Shown here one piece after another: positions 10,914-19,249 of a stretch of 64,000 nucleotides of DNA; the first letter of the stretch is position 1; every line of letters begins with the position of its first letter. Location of the stretch: positions 71,864,464 to 71,928,463 of the forward strand of contig BTPG01000006.1 in NCBI GenBank assembly GCA_036245525.1, given 5' to 3'. The notes under the pieces are model-generated. The model saw nothing but the letters and a program-made list of their open reading frames with translations. It had not been told where the DNA came from and ran no database searches. This stretch comes from Semisulcospira habei. Lineage: Eukaryota; Mollusca; Gastropoda; Semisulcospiridae. The translations under genes were made by a program, and so were the position numbers.

Positions 10914-11015
10914 GAGTAATGCCATCGGTAAGTATTTTTCGAAAAAATACATTTTAGAGAAAAATACATTTGTTTCCTCAAAATACATTACTGATGGCAT
11001 TACTGTATGGAAGAA
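10914..11015 (-). repeat. E0 internal complementary region (ICR)
   Basis: One half (ending GAGAAAAAT) is complementary to the outer RTR end and the other half (ATTTGTTTCCTC) to the outer LTR end. The ICR thus spells out the junction that would form if the two ends were joined in a circle. This is the diagnostic structure of DIRS1-type elements. Confidence 0.85.
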
Positions 11016-11052
11016 TAGCGAAAAGGAGGAGGGTGCCGCCTGCTAGGTCCCG

Positions 11053-12415
11053 TCATCGCTCGTGCTTAACGGTCACGAACAGGTGCAACCTCCCGACGAT
11101 TTTGGCTACGCGTACCTTACAGTGCCGAAGGCGCCGGGAGTGTTGTGCCGCAGCGATGTCTCCGACCATGGCCAGATTTTCCCACTGGCTTGTAAGGTCA
11201 CGGAGGTAGAAGCGGGCAAAGGTGGAATTGGTCCGCCACAAAGTCTCTCACCACGCAGTTTCTATCAAACGCAACACTGGTGGAGACTGCACGGACCTCA
11301 TGTGCATGAATACACAGCATCTTAGCACCCACCGGAGAGAGCTCCTCATAGGCAGAACGGATGACCCAACGCAGCCACGAGGAGATCGTCTGCGCAGATG
11401 TCATGCCTGCCAGGGGAAAGTGGCAGGAAAAGGCGGGTCCGGCCATGCCGGATAGGTTTTGTCGTGTAGTCGTAGCGCCCAGACAGGGTCCTGACGGCGA
11501 GAGTCCCAAGTCTGGTCTGGTTCCCTGAAGGGTCGCAGGGTGAGAACTGGGGCCCTGGCCGAAGGGAGCCGATTCTTTGCCAAGAAGGCCGAATTTGTTA
11601 GGTGTACAGAGCCATTGGCCCAGAGCTGAAGACAGGACGGGTCCATAGTTATAGTGCATGTAATTCACTGACTCTGGACGCTGTGGCAAGCGCAAGTAGG
11701 AAGCAGGTCTTCCGGGTGAGATTCGCCATGCTAGCCAAGTGCAGAGGCTCGAATTTACTAGAATTTACCCAGGTGAGGTCCCAGCGGGGAATCAGAGTGT
11801 GGAACTGGTCTCTGTAACTCCAAATTCCGCATGAGATCCGAAAGATCCGAGCGGGCTCCAGGATCCGGGAGTCTCAAATGGCGGTAGGTGTCCACGATCA
11901 TGGAGAGGTTCTAATGGTAATAGGGGCCAGATTCTTCTCTCGAAAAGCCAAAGGAAGAAATCTGCAAGCTGGGGCGACGTCAGCGCTGTAGGGGGAAGTC
12001 GCTCCGTCTCGCACCAATCCCAGAAGTCTCACCACTTCGTTTCGTACACTCGGAGGGTGGAAGATCTGTGGGCTGCAGCGATAGCTTCCACCGCCGCACG
12101 CGAGAAACCTCTAGAGGCGAGGGCTTGCCACACAACCGCCAGGCAAGAAAGAGGAGTTGCTCTAGGCAAGGGTGAAAGAGTGGCTGCCGGGGTTGCTTCA
12201 GCATCGTGCGGGGGGAGGGCAAGGGGAACGGGGGATCCGTCGCTAGGCTGAGGAGATCGGTGGTCCAATTCCTGTTCCAGCTGAAGGGGGTGACCAGGAG
12301 AAGGATCACCTTGCACCCCCGGAGTTTCTGAAGAACTCTGGGCACCAGCACAGACGGAGGATACGCGTAGGCGATCAGTCCCTCCCAAACCAAGGATAAG
12401 GCGTCGACCGCCCAC
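11053..12415 (-). pseudogene. E0 tyrosine recombinase
   Basis: The N-terminal part (12029-12415) contains WQALASRGFSRAAVEAIAAA, the start of the DIRS recombinase, overlapping the methyltransferase-like region in another frame. The C-terminal part has HEVRA (catalytic H-x-x-R box, about 11290) and then STFARFYLRDL with the candidate catalytic tyrosine, followed by NLAMVGDIAAAQHS. The centre is broken by frameshifts and stops. Such enzymes integrate the circular double-stranded DNA copy. Confidence 0.75.
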
Positions 12416-14805
12416 GCCAGAGGGTCCAGGAAGGGGGAGACAAAGATGGGGAGCTGCCTGTTACAACGAGTAGCGAACAGGTCAAACGTCGTCTGCCAGC
12501 GCTCACAATCATGCGGAAGATCTCCGGACTCAGCGACCACTCTGTATGTAGGAGCTGGCCCTTCCGCGAGAGGGAGTCGGCGAGGACGCTCCGACGGCCC
12601 GGAATGCGGCGAGCCCGGAGTGAGATGTCACTGTCCCTGCACCACAGGAGCAGCTGGTAAAGGAGCGTGCAGAGGGATGGGGAGCAGGTGCCCCCCTTCT
12701 TCTGGATGTACATGACTACCGTGGAATTGTCGGCAGGGTTGATAGTCATTACTTTTTTTCTTTAATGAAATAACTTTTCTTTAATTCTGGTAAAAGGTTA
12801 AAGAAATAAATTTTCTTTACTTTTTTTTTTAAATTAAAGAAATAAATTTTCTTTAATTTTTTAATGAAATAAATTTGCGTTAAATACATGAGTGATCATT
12901 TATTGCTCAGCTCAGACAAAAAAAGTGGCATGCAGTTGAAAAGTGACACGCCACCAGATTTCCTTCTCTACCTACTATCTAAAACACTATCTGGCCAGAT
13001 ACATGCAGTAATTATGAGAAGGGGGAAGAAGAAGAAGAAAAGAAAAAAAAAAAACTCGGAAAACTGCACAGCGCAAGAAAAAGTCATACGGCTAAAAATG
13101 GAACAATTCAGGCTTGTTTGACCTTATTTGGCGCTGCTGACAAATCCACTCATCTGCAAGAGCCATAGATCCTCAAGAACCCCAGCAGTCTTGGGCGGGG
13201 GGGAGGGGGGGGGGGTTGGTGGGTTAATGACGATCTATGCCTACTACTATTAAAAATATATGCATGCACCCGTTCAGGTTTTCACATGTGCTGTCCAATC
13301 GTTGCTGTACCATCTGCCTTCTCACTCCTGAAACAAAAAACACCCAACTGCAAGAGGCATAGATCCTCATGGGCCCCCGCAAAGGGGATCCGTTAAGTTT
13401 TTCACCTGTCCAATCTTTACTGTACGAGTGCCATCTGCCTTCTCACTCCTGAAACGAAAACCACCCAACTGAAAGAGGCATAGATCCTCATGGCCCCCGC
13501 AACTGAGGATCTATGCCTCTTCCTGGGATAATCTACGCTCGTGATTTTCTCAAGCAAAGGGGATCCGTTCAGTTTTTCACCCAGAGGCATAGATCCTCCA
13601 AACTGCCTCAAACCGGCTGCAACTGGGTCAAACTGGCTTTGCGCATAGGCACCTGTTTTCGTGGTGGAAAAACGAACTGAAGTAACGAAATTTTTAACGA
13701 AAGAAATCAATCGTTACTTTTATTTTTTAATTCGTTGAATTTTCTTTAACTTTTTAAAAACATTAACGCGTTAAATTTTCTTTAACCAAAATTTTAATTT
13801 GTTAAATCGTTATATTGTTAAATCTTCCAACCCTGATTGTCAGACATGATGAGGACTTCTTGACGGCGAAGCCGAGACTGCCAATGGTTGAGGACCAACC
13901 AAACCACCTCCATCCCCAACCAATTGATGTGTCTGTCCGAGAACTTCAGGCGCCACAGGCCCGAGGCAGTGGAGAAATCCGGCAGGAGGTGCACGTCCCA
14001 GCCAGAGTGGCTGGCGTCAGTGCAGAGGAAAGTCACAGCAGGGGGGAGGAGGAAGGGGGGACCCCTGAACGAAGCCAGCAGGGGTCCGCCCACCGCTGGA
14101 GGTGGACTTGGACAAGCAGGAGGACAGGAATGGGGGCCGCAAGGTCGCGGGAGGACGGGCGCCAAGGGCAAGGGAGGAGGAGTTGAAGAGAGAGAGCCGC
14201 CCCAGGGTAACAGGTCTGCGGCTGCGTACAAAGAACCCAGCAGTTGTAACCAACTCGTGCCGGGACTACATCTGCGCTGGAACCCGGCGGGAGAACTCCA
14301 CCAACTTCACGACGCGTGCCTCCGGCAGTTGCATGAGGTGGCAGACGGTCCAGAATTTCATGTCAAGATGCACGAACCGTCGGGACGGAGAGAGATTGGA
14401 CTTTCCACTGTTGACTAGGAAATTGAAGCGACGCAAAAGAGCAAGAACAGGCCCCGATACGTGGTAAGGGAGGCGGAAACCTGGTTCTGGAGAAGCAGAT
14501 CGTCCCAAAAGTTGGAGGAGGGGCTGGAGGAGGTCTGGCGAGCCCTGGCGACCACCGCATCTACGATCCGGGTGAACACCCAAAGGCCGAAGGGGAGAGA
14601 CAGAAACTGGTAGATCGTCCCACAATAGGCGAAGCGAGGGAATTTCGGACCAAGGTCGCCGTGTTGTTGAGTTCGCTGGGGATGCAGTGCAGAAAGGCCT
14701 CCCGGGAAGCAAGCAGCGTCTCTGTGGCCAGATCCACCGGCGGGAGGGGGCAAACAAACGACTGGGAGTAACCCGCATACCAGTGCTGTCGGAAGCGGAT
14801 ATCAA
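11980..14805 (-). pseudogene. E0 RT - RNase H - methyltransferase-like region
   Basis: RT traces lie around 14266-14753 (ISLPFGL-like motif, then NFWDDLLL in place of the usual YLDD, then LVNSGKSNLSPSRRFVHLDM). RNase H follows (TDASHSGWDVHL, HINWLGMEVVWLVLN). Its DNSTVV strand is cut by a hAT-like MITE and resumes at 12740 (DNSTVVMYIQKKGGT, then RRSVLADSLSRKGQLLH). After it comes DLFATRCNRQLPIF and AYAYPP, the degenerate Dam-like methyltransferase domain of DIRS elements. Several frameshifts are present. Confidence 0.75.
12734..13835. mobile_element. hAT-like MITE (1.1 kb) in the E0 RNase H region
   Basis: Both ends begin CAGGGTTG (inverted), the classic hAT terminus. The flanks carry an 8-bp duplication, ATTGTCGG (12726-12733) and ATTGTCAG (13836-13843), with one mismatch, as expected for hAT. 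The interior has no transposase. It has AT-rich subterminal arrays of TTAAAGAAATAAATTTTCTT type and several copies of GAGGCATAGATCCTCA in both orientations. Removing the element restores continuity of the RNase H reading at DNS/TVV. Confidence 0.85.
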
Positions 14806-15331
14806 CGCCTGCCGGCCAGCGGGCGTCGGAGAAGGAGCCCTTGTCCGAATGCCAACCCTGCTGAAGCTGAGCGTAGAACGCGTTCGTCAAAGCCCGAAAA
14901 CCGGTGGGTTGAGGAAGAGACTTGAACTTCTTCAGTTCTTGGTTAACCGTGGCGCATCCACAAGGGCGGAAGCCATCCTCTTCATCGGCGGTGACGGGGG
15001 GGGAGGGGGGGGGGGGCAGAAATCCGGAGGCAGAAAAACAGGCGACGAGTCGAGACGTCACATCGAAGGCGCGCAACGTCCCCGAGTCCGCCGGAGGGGG
15101 CGGGCACAGGAGAAAGGTCACGTGAGGATGCACAGGACCGGACACTGCCACATGAAGCCGGAGACGCGGAACGATCCGATCGCTGGCAGCGGCACCAAGC
15201 TGAAGCATGGAGGAGCACCGGACATCACGATAAGGTCTGTGCTGAAGCACAGACTTGATCCCATCGGTGGTCGCTGACGGCGGCACCGCTCTGAAGCACG
15301 GAGGAGCGCCGGACATCACGGGAAGGCCCAT
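14561..15331 (-). pseudogene. E0 gag-like protein region
   Basis: A 256-codon frame starts in a tandem array and reads into LKKFKSLPQPTGF, ARWPAGVDIRFRQHWYAGYS and PLPPVDLATE. The block matches the E2 gag frame (RFKSLPQPPGFEEL, RRWPAGLDITFRQDWYAGHS). It probably encodes the nucleocapsid/capsid-like protein. The frame is lost near 14600. Confidence 0.7.
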
Positions 15332-15630
15332 CGGTGGTCGCTGACGACGGCACCGTGCTGAAGCACGGAGGAGCGCCGGACATCACGGGAAGGTCTGTGC
15401 TGAAGCACAGCCGGGTCCCGTCTGTGGTCGCTGATGGCGGCACCGCGCTGAAGCATGGAGAAACGCCAGACATCACGGGAAGGTCTGTGCTGAAGCACAG
15501 CCGGGTCCCGTCGGTGGTCGCTAACGGCGGCATCGCGCTGAAGCATGGTGGAGCGCCGCACGTCACGGGACGAAGGTCCGTGCTGAAGCACAGCCGAGTC
15601 CCGTCGCTCGTCAACCACTGACCTGGTCTG
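15195..15630 (-). repeat. E0 gag minisatellite
   Basis: Five tandem units of about 90 bp (one with a ~20-bp deletion), each containing GCTGAAGCA, GGAGCGCCGGACATCACGG and a hairpin CTGTGCTGAAGCACAG. Near-90-bp units preserve a reading frame. It is equivalent in position to arrays in all the other DIRS copies, but not in sequence. Confidence 0.85.
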
Positions 15631-16661
15631 AAGACCGGCAGGCCGCTTTCAGTCGCGGGGCACCGACCTGTGCTGAAACCAGAGTGGGCCCCGTTGAGCT
15701 CCGGCATCCAGTGCTTAGTGCAAGGGGTCCAGAAGGCGGGCCGGGTGCGATGGGTCTCGGGTCGCCGCCCGGTGCCGGAAATGTCCAAACAGACCGGGGA
15801 ACAAGACACCGAGACTGACGGAGAGCGAGAGCTTCGAATCGAGCGAAACCGTAGAACTCACGGTCGTCGGGCAAGGTCTTCATAGCCCGTCGATCGAAGA
15901 GGCAAGATCATGGGGGCTAAAACAGACGCTGCAGGCCGCGCGTGGTGGGAAGCGAGTCCCACGAAGTCGGAAATTGCCTGCCGAGGGTGGGGAAACCAGC
16001 GAAAGTAGGGGCTTGCGGGAGGTAGAAGGGCGTTCACATCGGTAGAACTCCCACTCTTGGGACCACTGTGCCTCCTTTCACGAAGCGCATCTCTCGTACG
16101 GCCGTGCGGAAGAGCAGCCCGAGCAAGGAAGGCACAAGCGTGAGTTTTAATATCCACATGATCTTTCATAAAAAGGGTTTGCAGTAGCTGAGTCAGCCAC
16201 TGACCCATAAGCCCTAGGCGTGAAAACCAGCAAGATAATTGCAAAGTTTATCCTCTGATAAGTCAAATGTTAGTAGTGCAATGAGTGACGTAAAACAGAG
16301 TCGTCACTATGAAGCTTGAAGTGACGTCGTTTCGCTTCTCGTGCTATTCTTCTGAATAGCTATGCAACGCCAGACCACAGAGCTTACAAATGGCGGGTAT
16401 CGCCATGTGTCCGTAATTATTTCTGTGTGAGGGTGAGCTTGAGTAGGAGGTGGATGCCTGTCGCTACACGAGCCCACAGAGCGTGTTAAGCCGGGTAGGT
16501 GGGAAATAGACCTAGCATGAACAGCTCTGAATGTTCCTAAAAGATAAATGCATCTGAGCTCCAAACAATACAGTAGACTATGAGATGAAATCCTCATCTT
16601 GTTGTTTGTGTGAATGTGCAGCGCGCAATGTAGAAGACAGAATTTGTGCCGCACATTACAT

Positions 16662-16775
16662 GGTGGGCAGGAATGGGATGAGGACTTTTCCTCACTTCCA
16701 TCCAGTCAATTTTACATACAGACTTGGCTTACGGTTGCCTGTCTTGCCTTCGTGTGTAAAGCACTCATAAACATC
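16662..16775 (+). repeat. SINE body fragment
   Basis: Matches the body of the tRNA-derived SINE at 25608-26046: GGGCAGGAATGGGAT, CCAGTCAATTTTACATACAG, TTGCCTGTCTTGCCTTC. The tRNA-like head is missing. It is inserted in the 5' part of E0. Confidence 0.75.
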
Positions 16776-17249
16776 AAGTGCGCAATTTAAAAATACTTAC
16801 CGATGCATGAGAGATAAGGCACGTGGCCTGATCGTAGGAAAGGGCCACGTGAGCGAAATTTACGACCGGTGCCGTACCAGGTAGAATTTGTGAATGAACA
16901 AACCATACTTTCGAGGAGTGCGCCGGCCAGTCAGAAACCCGACGGCCAAAGCATGCCCCGAGACATTACCTGGCCATATCCCAAGCGACGGAAGGTAGGG
17001 AAAGAGGCTAGGAAACTACACACCGCAAGAAGTCTGCGCAGAAGCAATGGCGCCACGTGGACCCGAAGGAGGAAAACGGCGCCACGTGTTTCCGCAAGAA
17101 ACGAAGCATGCCACCACACAAAACACACAAAGTTCAAGTGAATCACAGGGCACCATGTAAATCCCAGGAAACAAATGCGAGCACCGGTGGAGAAGAAAGA
17201 ATCCAAGGAAAAAGTGAAGGTAGGCTGAGCACGTGGTAGACACGACCTA

Positions 17250-17456
17250 TCGCAACTAAGCTAAGCATTCAACTGGGATGACACCGGCACTTCTGCCCGG
17301 ATGAGGAGGGAATGGAGGCTACTCGGGCCCTGTTAACGGCCCACGAGTTGCCTCCCTGGTTGTGTAATTACACAATGATTTTTAGGCTGAAATCGTTAAG
17401 CTAAGAGTATCTTCCATACAGTAATGCCATCGGTAATGTATTTTGAGGAAACAAAT
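17250..17456 (-). repeat. E0 left terminal repeat (LTR)
   Basis: On the minus strand it begins CATTTGTTTCCTCAAAATAC and ATTACCGATGGCATTAC, then is complementary to the RTR at 10664-10880. Confidence 0.85.
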
Positions 17457-17800
17457 GTTTTTTCTTAAGTAATATTTTCAACTTCAAACCCAAACTTGGT
17501 ACAGATACCTGAAAGATTTGTCTATGCATACTAATGGCCCTCAAAAAGGTCTAGGGTCACAAGAGGTCACTAAATGTGTGAAAAATGCTATTTTTTGTTA
17601 GAAATGTAGTTTTATCAAAATTTTTGCAAACTTTTCAAATTTGGCATGTTGTTTGATGATGGCAAGGCATTTCTATGCATACTAATTTAGTTGACTCATC
17701 GCAAAGGTCAAGGGTCATGGTGGTTTGACATTTGTGTGAAAAATGCTTAGATTTTGAGAAAACATGGATTTTGCTGGTGCTGAAGCCAGCCCTTTGCTTA
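17457..17800 (+). repeat. Repeat A, last segment of the split copy
   Basis: Resumes after E0 with TTTCAACTTCAAACCC and CTATGCATACTAATTTAGTT and ends near GAAAACATGGATTTTGCTGG, like the copy at 41090-41800. It runs directly into the polypyrimidine tract before predicted exon 2. Confidence 0.7.
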
Positions 17801-17828
17801 TTGTCACAGTTTTTTATCTTGTGCATAG

Positions 17829-18067
17829 TTTTTCGGGCACGAGCTCAGTCACCAGGTGGAGGGGGTGCCTTGTTAGTGAATGACAAGCCCCACCATCAGT
17901 CCAGTACCATCATGGCCACAAAGAGAGGGCATCTTTCACATCTCACCCACACGTACAAAGCCAGCCAATCACCATCTTCATCATCTAGCTCAGAGGCTGA
18001 AGGAAAGTGCAGTCAGCAAGAATCTCGCAAACGCAAACGGCACAAAAAGATAATCACAGGCCAAGAG
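17829..18067 (+). CDS. Predicted host-gene exon 2
   Basis: The 239-bp exon is bounded by TTTTTTATCTTGTGCATAG and the donor CAAGAG|GTAATA. It enters in phase 1 and leaves in phase 0. The peptide includes SPGGGGALLVNDKPHH, SPSSSSSSEAEGK and a basic stretch RKRKRHKKIITG, so it is serine-rich and nuclear-looking, without a known domain. An alternative acceptor (GCTCAG at 17843-17848) would start it in phase 0 and need a different upstream exon. Its codon-like character contrasts with the repeats on both sides. Confidence 0.5.
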
Positions 18068-18144
18068 GTAATACTTACTTTTGCCCAGTTGCACATGCAG
18101 CCACCATACTATTTACAGTACCAGTATCTGCATACACAAGGGGG

Positions 18145-18224
18145 TTAACTCATTTGCGGCCAGCCGCATCCCGATGCACGGCTTAGGCCTCGCATCCGGA
18201 TGCGGCTTTCCGCGAATGAGTTAA
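18145..18224. repeat. Small TTAA-flanked foldback
   Basis: TTAACTCATTTGCGG at the left is mirrored by CCGCGAATGAGTTAA at the right, with inner GCCGCATCC/GGATGCGGC arms. It shares its right TTAA with the next MITE, so two TTAA elements sit back to back. Confidence 0.75.
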
Positions 18225-18440
18225 CCCATATCATACTGAGGCTAAATGCTTCAAATGTGTACACTGCCAATGCCATATGCAAGCTACATTATAGTACTTA
18301 CAGATAAAGATATAAACCAATGGCTTTAGTTCAAGGGTGGTGCCTGAATAGCTTGGCGCCTAGAGGCGTCAAACTATTCTGGCACTACCTTATAACAATT
18401 TTAGGCAAACTTATTTCACACATCGAATGATAAGGGTTAA
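18221..18440. mobile_element. piggyBac-type MITE, copy 1
   Basis: Starts TTAACCCATATCATACTGAG and ends AATGATAAGGGTTAA. Its centre has a palindrome built from GTGGTGCCTGAATAGCTTGG and its inverse. The ~210-bp size, TTAA borders and CCC/GGG ends suggest a non-autonomous piggyBac derivative. It sits in the intron between predicted exons 2 and 3. Confidence 0.7.
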
Positions 18441-18605
18441 TGGATGGTAAACAGCACACAAAAAGTGGGGAGGAGAAAGTCTGAGTAAATGACACTAAAA
18501 AAGGTGTGGTTGGAACCCTTAAGTAAGTGGTGTTATATCTTATTTATTATATCCAAACTTGTTTTAAGTGAATTGAACGTATTTTGATGATTGACTTTTT
18601 TCCAG

Positions 18606-18671
18606 AGCACTGCCCATGACTCCAAGGCTGGTGTTGGTCAGCACCTCAGAGCAGCGCATACTTACTCCTAC
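18606..18671 (+). CDS. Predicted host-gene exon 3
   Basis: 66 bp between the strong acceptor GACTTTTTTCCAG and the consensus donor TAC|GTAAGT. It is phase 0 on both sides and encodes STAHDSKAGVGQHLRAAHTY plus SY. Both splice signals are better than random, and the exon is fully open. DIRS E1 begins only 24 bp after its donor. Confidence 0.55.
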
Positions 18672-18695
18672 GTAAGTCACACATGATCTCTGAGA

Positions 18696-19030
18696 TTTGT
18701 TTCCTCAAAAACATTACCGATGACATGACTAATAGGAAGTGTCTACTTACTTACGTCTGTCACCCCCACCCGGGTATAGGCCGTCGACGAGAGACCTCCA
18801 GCAACTCCTGTCCTGTGCTTCTCCTTCGATTCTACTCCAGGTGGTTCCCAGTCTCTTGAAAAGTGTCTACTTACTCACACAATTCTAGCCTAAGAAATCC
18901 GTTGTGTTACCACACAACCCGGGAGGCACTCGGGGGGAACCCCAGGAGGGGCCAGGAGTAGTCTCCCGTTACTGCCCATCCTGTTCCGAGTCCTCCCATA
19001 ATTCCCCAGTCAGTCTACTTAGGCTCACGC
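18696..19030 (+). repeat. E1 left terminal repeat
   Basis: Starts TTTGTTTCCTCAAAAACATT and ACCGATGACATGACTAATAG. It is inverted at 31113-31412 apart from the LINE-C insertion at 18750-18857. Similarity extends to about 19020 (CATAATTCCCCAGTCAG). Confidence 0.8.
18750..18857 (-). mobile_element. LINE-C 3' end, 5'-truncated insertion
   Basis: Reverse complement of the LINE-C 3' end at 8330-8427, including the GTCGACGGCCTATACCCGGG region and the AAGTAAGT tail. It is flanked by a 14-bp duplication, AAGTGTCTACTTAC. It is absent from the E1 RTR, so it arrived after E1. Confidence 0.85.
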
Positions 19031-19249
19031 TGTTCAGACATGTTGCTCTAGCCTACGGACTTTGGGAATTTCGACCGGTTTGCCGGTCTTCCGGACTTCG
19101 GCTTCTTCTCTTGGCGTCTACTTCGTCGGCCCTGCCTGTGCCACGGCGTGGCTCTGTCGTCCCCTCATCGTTGGCTGCTGCCCTCTTCGGCGCTTGAGTG
19201 CCTGGGCTGCACGGTGAGCGTCACCGGGACTTAGCCCGGTCGTGCCATG

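Larger units (their letters stand above)
10664..17456 (-). mobile_element. DIRS-like retrotransposon E0
   Basis: Complete from end to end on the minus strand: the RTR end lies at 10664 and the LTR end at 17456. It encodes gag-like, RT-RNase H-methyltransferase-like and tyrosine recombinase regions, all broken. It was inserted into a repeat A copy; the flanks GACAAAAAATGT and TTTTTTCTTAAG rejoin as in the related sequence near 6785. Later insertions include a hAT-like MITE (12734-13835) and a SINE fragment (16662-16775). No host-site duplication longer than an ambiguous ACATTT is seen, in keeping with YR-type integration. Confidence 0.85.

Noticed and set aside
11980..12540. Novel domain DLFATR...AYAYPP as a separate gene
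   Set aside because: It recurs after RNase H in E0-E4 and fits the Dam-like methyltransferase region known from DIRS elements, so it is part of the element.
12888..13121. Lys-rich 77-codon frame (KKKKRKKK)
   Set aside because: Lies in the AT-rich interior of the hAT-like MITE and follows a low-complexity GAA/AAA run.
14687..15277. A 196-codon plus-strand frame in E0
   Set aside because: Antisense to the E0 gag frame; its glycine-rich stretch comes from a poly(G) run at 14998-15016.
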